The notes below the pieces were generated by a model, which was given only the letters and a program-made list of their open reading frames with translations, made no database searches and was not told the origin of the DNA. Positions 6,699-12,009 of a stretch of 12,009 bases of DNA are shown here, one piece after another. A program made the position numbers and the translations under genes. This DNA comes from Gemmatimonadaceae bacterium. Its GTDB lineage: Bacteria > Gemmatimonadota > Gemmatimonadetes > Gemmatimonadales > Gemmatimonadaceae. Numbering within the stretch: position 1 is the first letter of the stretch; every line of letters starts with the position of its first letter. Location of the stretch: contig JANYKY010000332.1 of the NCBI GenBank assembly GCA_025357975.1, positions 1-12,009 of the forward strand. Reading direction: 5' to 3'.

Positions 6699-8363
6699 AT
6701 GAACGTCGATCGCGCATCACTACGCTGCTTTGCATTCCTCCTCCCGGCATCACTGTCAGTGGCAATTGTTGCCGGCTGCGCGATGGGAGGCTCGGGGATG
6801 TCGACCAATCAGGCATCGTCCGCTGCTGACGGTCCGTCGACTCCAAACAGCCCCGGCGTGCCCGACGTTCGCACAGACGGAGACCTTGACCTCGGCAAGA
6901 AGACGTTCCGTTTCGAAACGTTCGGCAACGAAGGGTTCTGGACCGATGCAGTGCGATTGCCTCAGGGAATGATGGCCGCACACGTTACGCCATATCAGGC
7001 ACTTCAACTCGGCGTCAGCGTCGATATCGATGCTCTCGATGCGGCGACGCAGGCGGCGGTTGCAGCGGATCTGAAAAAAGATCCTACCGGACGAACGTCT
7101 CCGATCATGAATGATCCGATGACGCTCGTAAAGTTGATCAATGCCAACGCGGTTATCGGCATGCCCGTGAAGGATGCCAACGGCGATGGAGTCATGGACG
7201 TCACCAAAGGGGATAAGGTCGGTGCGAGTTGCGCACTGTGCCATACGATCACCGACGGGTCGACACTCAGCATGCCGGGTGGAGGAAGTATCGGTCACCG
7301 GCAGGATGGACGCGCTAACCATAACCTGAACCTCGGGAAGATTTTCGCGACCGCCGCCAACTCTCGCGCGCTCTATCCGGTCCTCGAGCTTTCGCTCGCC
7401 GCCAACAAGGGCAAGGCGCTCGGCAGGGCTCCCACAGGATTGACGGTCAATTCGACAGAAGCGGAGGTCGACGCTTACCTGTCGAATCCGAACTACTACC
7501 CGGTTGGAATGTTCGATGACACATTCGACGGCAACGGCGATCCGATGCACAACACTCCGCTGTTCCGTCAGGACCTCGCCGCTCCTTTCGGGAGCGAGGG
7601 GACGCTCGCACATCTCGAAAATTTCAGCAACCTGGTTTATACCGGACTATTCGATCAGACGACGCTGACGACACCCGGCGGTCGCGCGTTTCTTCATAAG
7701 CTCGGTGGCGCCGCGGGGGATGAGATAGCTGACAACTATGTTAAGGTTCTCGCAGCCACCGGTGTCACCGGATATCCATTCGTCAAAGCCGCACCGCACC
7801 CCAACCCGGGCAGCGAGGACGCTCCGCTTGGCGTAAGAGTCGACGACCGCATCCTTCTCGCTATGAATGCCTATCTCGCGCATCTCGAGGCTCCCGCGGG
7901 GGCATCGGTCAGTGCCCGTGCGTACGCGAATGGACGTCAGACTTTCCGCACCGCCAGCTGCACGACGTGTCACAACGTCGACCAGGGCAGAAAAGTTGGA
8001 ACGTTCATTGTTCCCATGAATCGAATCTTTCCCGGAGACAATCCTGTTACTCTCGCACAGAGAACGCCGCCGCTGAACCCGGTGATGAACACTGTTCCAT
8101 CGATCTTCGACGACAAAATGGCGGTAGTAAACGCGAGTCTGCGGGGAGATATCCGCGGCACTGCGCTTCCTCTGCTTCTCGATCTGGCGCGCAAGCCTGT
8201 ATTCCTGCACGACAATTCTGTTCCCAGCCTCGATGCACTCTTCAATCCGGCGCGGGGTGCGAGCGCACCTCATCCGTTCTACATCGCCGACGCGGGACGA
8301 CGTTCGGACCTCATCGAATTTCTGAAGAGTCTCGACACTAAAAATGACGGAGGAAGAAGATAG
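6699..8363 (+). CDS. Di-haem c-type cytochrome lipoprotein
   Basis: The product (554 aa) starts with a lipoprotein signal peptide: basic n-region, hydrophobic core FAFLLPASLSVAIVAG, and a lipobox VAGC with Cys27. It should be lipid-anchored outside the cytoplasmic membrane. Two haem c attachment motifs are present: CALCH (178-182) and CTTCH (421-425). An Asp/Asn-rich loop DANGDGVMDVTKGD just before the first motif resembles an EF-hand-like calcium loop. The end contains FLHDNSVPSLDALFNPARG and DLIEFLKSLD, typical of cytochrome c peroxidase or di-haem oxidoreductase C-termini. The function is thus electron transfer or a redox enzyme in the periplasm. The ATG at 6699 is preceded by AAAGGA with 6-nt spacing; the longer frame from 6648 would spoil the signal peptide. 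No cytochrome maturation genes are in the window. I do not recognise the exact family; peroxidase activity is possible but unproven. Confidence 0.87.
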   Translation: MNVDRASLRCFAFLLPASLSVAIVAGCAMGGSGMSTNQASSAADGPSTPNSPGVPDVRTDGDLDLGKKTFRFETFGNEGFWTDAVRLPQGMMAAHVTPYQALQLGVSVDIDALDAATQAAVAADLKKDPTGRTSPIMNDPMTLVKLINANAVIGMPVKDANGDGVMDVTKGDKVGASCALCHTITDGSTLSMPGGGSIGHRQDGRANHNLNLGKIFATAANSRALYPVLELSLAANKGKALGRAPTGLTVNSTEAEVDAYLSNPNYYPVGMFDDTFDGNGDPMHNTPLFRQDLAAPFGSEGTLAHLENFSNLVYTGLFDQTTLTTPGGRAFLHKLGGAAGDEIADNYVKVLAATGVTGYPFVKAAPHPNPGSEDAPLGVRVDDRILLAMNAYLAHLEAPAGASVSARAYANGRQTFRTASCTTCHNVDQGRKVGTFIVPMNRIFPGDNPVTLAQRTPPLNPVMNTVPSIFDDKMAVVNASLRGDIRGTALPLLLDLARKPVFLHDNSVPSLDALFNPARGASAPHPFYIADAGRRSDLIEFLKSLDTKNDGGRR

Positions 8364-8451
8364 AAGTTGTCCCTCGGCGAGCGCGCGGAGTTTTCCTGAT
8401 TATATGGGCTCCAATCGAGATATTACGCGCTCGTCGGCATCCGCTTTGCCT

Positions 8452-8473
8452 TCTCCTGGTCCACACGAGGAGA
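8452..8473 (+). promoter_or_regulatory. Possible Shine-Dalgarno-sequestering hairpin before the SRPBCC-like gene
   Basis: TCTCCT (8452-8457) can pair with AGGAGA (8468-8473) across a 10-nt loop. The right arm is the ribosome binding site (AGGAG) of the gene starting at 8481, spaced 8 nt from its ATG. A 6-bp stem is weak, so this may be a mild translation brake or coincidence. Confidence 0.3.
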
Positions 8474-8480
8474 TTCAGAA

Positions 8481-8831
8481 ATGACCAACGCGCAAATGCT
8501 GGACACCCACGGAACGGCTGCAATCCCCGGCGATGATGTCATATCGCGAAGCATGCAGATTTTCAAGACGGTCGCCGAAGTAAACCGGGCATGGGAAGGC
8601 ACCGGACTTCCAGGCGAAGCCGAAGTAAAGCCGGCACCGGGAAACCGCGGAGCCGTCATCAAGGTAGACCTCCGCAAAGACGACGAAGCGTCCTATGAAC
8701 ATGCCTTCTCACCTTACAAGGGCATGTCGACATCGCAGAGACTTGAGTCAGCGCTCAGGGCCCTCAAGGGAACGATGGAAGCGGGCGAAGTCGCGACCGT
8801 AGAAGGCCAGTCTTCCGGGAGGCAGGAATGA
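8481..8831 (+). CDS. Short SRPBCC/START-like protein coupled to the alcohol dehydrogenase
   Basis: The product (116 aa) has the beginning and end of a 'polyketide cyclase/dehydrase' SRPBCC protein but not the middle. The segment MQIFKTVAEVNRAWEG recalls the first strand and helix (a pVEEVYxFWxx pattern). PAPGNRGAVIKVDLR recalls the late strand pair, and RLESALRALKGTMEAGEVATVEGQSSGR matches the long C-terminal helix and tail (FKQLMETGEI..TEGQPSGR) of such proteins. Full versions are usually 150-250 aa and are often encoded just before a zinc alcohol dehydrogenase, as here. The missing bases are absent, not shifted to another frame. AGGAG lies 8 nt before the ATG. The stop overlaps the dehydrogenase ATG by 4 nt (ATGA). 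SRPBCC proteins bind hydrophobic ligands; the shortened protein may not form the full cavity. Function is unknown. Confidence 0.7.
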   Translation: MTNAQMLDTHGTAAIPGDDVISRSMQIFKTVAEVNRAWEGTGLPGEAEVKPAPGNRGAVIKVDLRKDDEASYEHAFSPYKGMSTSQRLESALRALKGTMEAGEVATVEGQSSGRQE

Positions 8832-9997
8832 AAGCGCTCTGCTGGAATGGCAAGAAAGAAGTCAGCGTCGAAAGCGTAGCCGATCCGAAGATTTTGAATC
8901 CGCGCGATTCAATCATCAAAATCACGTCGACGGCGATCTGCGGATCTGACCTGCACCTCTACAACGGCCGCGTCCCGACCATGAAGAGAGGCGACATCCT
9001 GGGCCACGAATTCATGGGTGAAGTCGTCGAAACCGGCAAGGCGGTAAAGAACCTCAAGGTTGGCGATCGTGTCGTAGTGCCGTTCCCCGTCGCCTGCGGA
9101 AATTGCTATCCGTGCAGCCAGGGCAAGGTATCTGGCTGCCAGAACAGCAATCCAGGATGGATGCCGCTCGAGACACTCGTCGGTGAGCCAGGCGCAGGAA
9201 TGTTCGGCTATTCGGCCCTCTACGGTAGTTACGCCGGCGGACAGGCAGAATACGCGCGAGTCCCCTACTCGGACTTTGGCCCGACAATCGTTCCATCGAC
9301 CCTCACAGACGATCAGGTGCTGTTCCTGTCAGACATCTTCCCGACCGGTTATCAGGCCGCAGAATACTGCGAGATCAAGCGGGGTGATACGATCGCGGTG
9401 TGGGGATGCGGACCCGTTGGCCAGTTCGCCATTCGCAGCGCATTCATGCTCGGCGCCGAGCGCGTGATTGCTGTCGACCGTCATCCTGCACGGATGCGTC
9501 TCGCAGAAATGGCCGGAGCGGAGACCGTCAATTATGAAGACTCCGATGATCTCGTGGAGCTGCTCAAACAGCTAACGGGCGGCATCGGTCCCGATCATTG
9601 CATCGACGCGGTTGGAATGGAAGCTCACGGCACCTCGGTATATGGAAAACTGGAGCGCGGCAAGCAGGCCCTGAAGATGCAAATGGACAATGCGACTGTA
9701 CTTCGCCAGGTGTTCCAGTCATGTGCACCCGGAGGTACGTGTTCAATCGCCGGCGTTTACGTCGGCTTCATCGACAAGTTCCCGTTTGGCAGCATCTTCG
9801 GAAAAGGTCTGACGGTGAAGACCGGTCAGTGCAACGTGCATGGTCTCATGAAACCGCTGATGGAGCGCATTGCGAATGGCGACATCAACCCGCCCGAGAT
9901 AATCTCGCATCGAGTTGCGCTCGACGATGCTCCAAAGATGTATGAGTTGTTCGAAGCGGAGAAAGACGAGTGCACTAAAGTAGTGCTAAAGCCGTAA
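8828..9997 (+). CDS. Zinc-dependent alcohol dehydrogenase, glutathione-dependent formaldehyde dehydrogenase-like
   Basis: The product (389 aa) is a medium-chain dehydrogenase. Catalytic-zinc residues are C38 with D41 and H43 in AICGSDLHLYNG, and H60-E61 in GHEFMGEV. Structural-zinc cysteines are C90, C93, C96 and C104 in the CGNCYPCSQGKVSGC stretch. The Rossmann motif is VWGCGPVGQFA (191-201), followed by acidic D217 after strand 2, which favours NAD over NADP. The segment LSDIFPTGYQAAEY (167-180) is typical of the branch annotated as glutathione-dependent formaldehyde dehydrogenase / zinc-dependent alcohol dehydrogenase. It probably oxidises an alcohol or detoxifies an aldehyde; the true substrate is unknown, as many of this branch have not been shown to use formaldehyde. 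The ATG at 8828 has GGGAGG 5 nt upstream and overlaps the stop of the SRPBCC-like gene, so the pair is translationally coupled. Confidence 0.93.
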   Translation: MKALCWNGKKEVSVESVADPKILNPRDSIIKITSTAICGSDLHLYNGRVPTMKRGDILGHEFMGEVVETGKAVKNLKVGDRVVVPFPVACGNCYPCSQGKVSGCQNSNPGWMPLETLVGEPGAGMFGYSALYGSYAGGQAEYARVPYSDFGPTIVPSTLTDDQVLFLSDIFPTGYQAAEYCEIKRGDTIAVWGCGPVGQFAIRSAFMLGAERVIAVDRHPARMRLAEMAGAETVNYEDSDDLVELLKQLTGGIGPDHCIDAVGMEAHGTSVYGKLERGKQALKMQMDNATVLRQVFQSCAPGGTCSIAGVYVGFIDKFPFGSIFGKGLTVKTGQCNVHGLMKPLMERIANGDINPPEIISHRVALDDAPKMYELFEAEKDECTKVVLKP

Positions 9998-10095
9998 AGA
10001 GCCGGCACTCAGGCTGTCGCAGGCGCCACTCACGAGAAGAGAGGCGCATGCGGTGGCTGCCTTTTCGGTGCGTCCTGGTCGACGTACATCTTCGA

Positions 10096-10113
10096 TCCTT
10101 CTAGTCGGAAGGA
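10096..10113 (+). other. Short perfect inverted repeat between the dehydrogenase and HExxH genes
   Basis: TCCTTC (10096-10101) and GAAGGA (10108-10113) flank the 6-nt loop TAGTCG. No T-run follows, so it is not a standard intrinsic terminator. The rest of the 161-nt gap (9998-10158) shows no gene, tRNA or clear promoter. Confidence 0.25.
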
Positions 10114-10158
10114 GTAGCCTGGTTGTTCAACTAGTCGCGCGACGGTCATATTCCGCCG

Positions 10159-11091
10159 ATGCCCAACGGCAATAAAAACTCTTTCGCCAACGGCGCGAAT
10201 GAAGCTGCGGCATACCGGAGTTTCGTCGCTGTCCTGCTGGCCGTTCCAGTTCTGTTAACCGCCAGTGTGGGGCGAAGCCAGGAGGCCGGAACGCCGCAAC
10301 GCGCGAATCAGGCAACCGTTCTCGCTGTGAACGTGGCCATTGGTGCACTGACCGCGGGAGTTGGTCGGGTCATTTCTCGCAAGCCGCCAAAGAAAGCAAT
10401 GCTTTACGGCGCGTTGGGCGGCGCCGCATCCTACATCGGCAAGCGTGTGATCGCTCGAAGTGACCCCAAAACCAATCTCGTTGGGCGGGAATTTTCTGCT
10501 GCCGGCGCTTCGGTTGTAGCGAATGCGGGTTCTGGCCTTGGACCGCTGGATGCATTCGTTTTTCCCTACGGTCCGTTACGACTTCATTGGAACCGGCGCA
10601 CACCCCACCGCATATCTGCCAAGCTCGATTTAGCAACGAGCCTGGAGACAGTGGAAACGCTGCACAAAGGTGGTGTTCGCCTGGACGCGAAGCGTACGTT
10701 CAGTGTCGGTGCTCCGATCTTTAGTGTCGCGATGGGACAGGAGGGAAACGTGCAACTCCCGGATGTCGGTGGTTCCCAGATCGCCGGTGTCATCCTGCAT
10801 CGGGACCAAACACCAACCATCGTGGAAGCAAGCGAAACGATTGATCGTACGCTCGGTCATGAGCTGGTTCATGTCGCACAGTACGATTTCTTTTTCATCG
10901 TAGGCGCAGCGCCCGCTGAGAAAGCAATGCTTCGGCGAACGACTCCGACAGCGTGGATCAACAGGTACATCGACCTCGGCCTCAATGTGCCGGTGTGGTC
11001 CACATTGAACAGATTGATCCCGTACCAGCATCGACCGTGGGAGATCGAAGCCGCTACGTTCTCTCACATTCACGAAGCTCCAAACCGATGA
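10159..11091 (+). CDS. Exported or membrane-anchored protein with an HExxH metallopeptidase-like motif
   Basis: The product (310 aa) has an N-terminal hydrophobic helix, FVAVLLAVPVLLTASVG (22-38), consistent with a signal peptide or anchor. Two Gly/Ala-rich segments follow (about 53-71 and 80-97) and may sit in a membrane. The C-terminal third has TLGHELVHVAQYDFFF with HELVH at 234-238, the zinc motif of zincins. Further on, RPWEIEAATFSH (292-303) offers Glu295 or Glu297 as a possible third ligand, as in gluzincin-like proteins. The middle (130-225) looks beta-rich. I do not recognise a named family. It might be a peptidase, or a protein using the motif only structurally. The ATG at 10159 is the first in-frame start after a TAG about 25 nt upstream and has no clear ribosome binding site. 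It converges on atpH with a 24-nt gap. Confidence 0.72.
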   Translation: MPNGNKNSFANGANEAAAYRSFVAVLLAVPVLLTASVGRSQEAGTPQRANQATVLAVNVAIGALTAGVGRVISRKPPKKAMLYGALGGAASYIGKRVIARSDPKTNLVGREFSAAGASVVANAGSGLGPLDAFVFPYGPLRLHWNRRTPHRISAKLDLATSLETVETLHKGGVRLDAKRTFSVGAPIFSVAMGQEGNVQLPDVGGSQIAGVILHRDQTPTIVEASETIDRTLGHELVHVAQYDFFFIVGAAPAEKAMLRRTTPTAWINRYIDLGLNVPVWSTLNRLIPYQHRPWEIEAATFSHIHEAPNR

Positions 11092-11115
11092 TGTCTTTGA
11101 GAGGGCCAATCGTAT

Positions 11116-11655
11116 TTAACTCGCCAGCATCTTCCCGCGAAGATTCGCCAGCCTGCGCCGCACCGAGCCATCCATTACGGTGTCGCCGATGCGGATCACG
11201 ACTCCGCCAAGTATCGCGGGATTCACGTTCATGTGCGGAATCACTTTCTTTCCAATCACACGCGAAAGATTCTCGCCAATCCGCGCTTCATCGACAGCAG
11301 TCGCTTCGCGCGCAACCGTCACGTTTGCATGCAACCGATCCTCATACACATCGAGGAGCGCTTCGTACTGTGTTGCAATCTCCGGAATCAACATCTGCCT
11401 GCGCTTGCGCACGAGCGTCTGCAGGAATCTCAGGAAGTTGCGCGGCACATTGTCGCCGAATGCCTGGAACAGAATGTCCGTCTTCTTCACTTCACTGATC
11501 TTCGGCGATTCGAGAAAGAGCTTGAGCCGTGAATCCTGCTCCACTCCGTTCGCGATGTCGCGGATAAGCTTGCCCCAACCCGGTGCATCCTCAGCCTTCA
11601 CAGCGAGACTGAGCAGCGCCTCGGCGTAATTTTTCGCAATTGTCGCGTCGCGCAT
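11116..11655 (-). CDS. atpH: F0F1 ATP synthase subunit delta
   Basis: The product (179 aa) is the delta subunit (OSCP homolog), which joins the F1 head to the peripheral stalk of ATP synthase on the cytoplasmic side of the membrane. Conserved features are the N-terminal IAKNYAEALLSLA helix, the central NFLRFLQTLVRKRR, and the C-terminal signature GGVVIRIGDTVMDGSVRRRL with LRGKML. Length fits the family (about 175-185 aa). The ATG at 11655 shares one base with the atpF stop (TGATG-type junction), so the two are translationally coupled. In the common operon order atpA would follow; here the next gene is convergent and unrelated, so the cluster ends at atpH. No intrinsic terminator is evident in the 24-nt gap. 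Confidence 0.95.
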   Translation of the reverse strand: MRDATIAKNYAEALLSLAVKAEDAPGWGKLIRDIANGVEQDSRLKLFLESPKISEVKKTDILFQAFGDNVPRNFLRFLQTLVRKRRQMLIPEIATQYEALLDVYEDRLHANVTVAREATAVDEARIGENLSRVIGKKVIPHMNVNPAILGGVVIRIGDTVMDGSVRRRLANLRGKMLAS

Positions 11656-12009
11656 CAGCGTGCCGTCGGCGTTACCGGGATCGTTGACAGGAAGCTCTCG
11701 ACGATCTTGCGGTTCGACTCGTCATCCAGATTCTTCTCGATGACTTTGCTCGCACCGGCGATCGCAAGATCGACTGCTTCACGACGAAGCTCGGCGATCG
11801 CACGAACCTTCTCGGCCTCTATTTCACGACGCGCGCGCTCGAGCATGTCCTGCTGCTGCGATCGCGTCTCTTCGATCATGTCCGCACGAACCTTGTCACC
11901 AATAGCGCGGCCGTCGGAGATCAGCTTCTGCGCCTCGGCCCGACCCGCCTCGAGTTGCTGCTGATGCTGTGCGAGAAGAGCTGCCGATGCCTCACGGTCA
12001 GCCTTGGCA
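11655..12009 (-). CDS. atpF: F0F1 ATP synthase subunit b, partial (N-terminus beyond the right edge)
   Basis: The frame is open from the right edge to a TGA at 11657-11655, giving 117 visible residues. It reads AKADREASAALLAHQQQLEA, continues through ISDGRAIGDKVRADMIEETRSQQ and RAIAELRREAVDLAIAGASKVI, and ends with DDESNRKIVESFL. This long, charged, Ala/Glu/Arg/Gln-rich helix is the dimerising peripheral-stalk region of subunit b, and the block from AVDLAI to the end is the delta-binding C-terminus typical of AtpF. The N-terminal membrane helix lies outside the window. The internal ATG at 11879 is not the start, because family-like sequence runs through it. Its stop overlaps the atpH start by one base. 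Confidence 0.93.
   Translation of the reverse strand, partial: AKADREASAALLAQHQQQLEAGRAEAQKLISDGRAIGDKVRADMIEETRSQQQDMLERARREIEAEKVRAIAELRREAVDLAIAGASKVIEKNLDDESNRKIVESFLSTIPVTPTAR

Noticed and set aside
5969..6808. Minus-strand open frame (279 codons) opposite the flavodoxin-like gene and cytochrome start
   Set aside because: Antisense shadow of a real gene, with no family resemblance and spanning two genes.
6756..7613. Minus-strand open frame (285 codons) opposite the cytochrome gene
   Set aside because: The plus strand has lipobox and haem motifs; the antisense product is Arg-rich without motifs.
8364..8400. Possible intrinsic terminator after the cytochrome gene (GC-rich stretch followed by TTTT)
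   Set aside because: The GC-rich bases do not form a good stem; only 3-bp pairings are possible.
9998..10158. Possible tRNA or small RNA in the gap before the HExxH gene
   Set aside because: No cloverleaf, T-loop consensus or terminator is visible; only one 6-bp hairpin was found.

Overview
The window is bacterial chromosomal DNA of moderately high GC, densely packed and free of rRNA, tRNA, CRISPR arrays and recognisable insertion sequences. The repertoire is that of a free-living respiring bacterium: F-type ATP synthase subunits, a UbiB-family kinase, a di-haem c-type cytochrome lipoprotein and a zinc alcohol dehydrogenase. Several proteins look like those of Gemmatimonadota, but no single marker proves this, so the phylum is only a guess.

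Left part, minus strand (about 4080 down to 1). A cupin resembling type II phosphomannose isomerase overlaps by 4 nt a sugar-nucleotide nucleotidyltransferase. That gene in turn overlaps the probable start of an MFS transporter, whose best-supported start codon is an unusual AUC. Downstream lie a small antitoxin-like gene, a RelE/ParE-type toxin gene with a broken 5' end, a short NIF3-like gene, and a membrane protein cut by the left edge.

Middle, plus strand (4152 to 9997). A divergent junction at 4081-4151 starts an ABC1/AarF/UbiB kinase with an approximately 50-residue insertion inside its active-site region. It is coupled by a 4-nt overlap to a flavodoxin-fold oxidoreductase. Next come a di-haem cytochrome lipoprotein, then a two-gene unit: a very short SRPBCC-like protein overlapping a glutathione-dependent formaldehyde dehydrogenase-like zinc alcohol dehydrogenase.

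Right part. A secreted or membrane-anchored HExxH protein (10159-11091, plus strand) converges on the 3' end of an ATP synthase gene pair, atpF-atpH (minus strand). The atp cluster ends at atpH here; atpA does not follow.

The left operon probably makes or modifies an activated sugar. The middle genes suggest quinone and electron-transfer chemistry plus aldehyde or alcohol oxidation. No clear multi-gene novel system is visible. The points most worth a second look are the AUC start, the UbiB insertion, the damaged toxin, the minimal SRPBCC partner of the dehydrogenase, and the split ATP synthase cluster.
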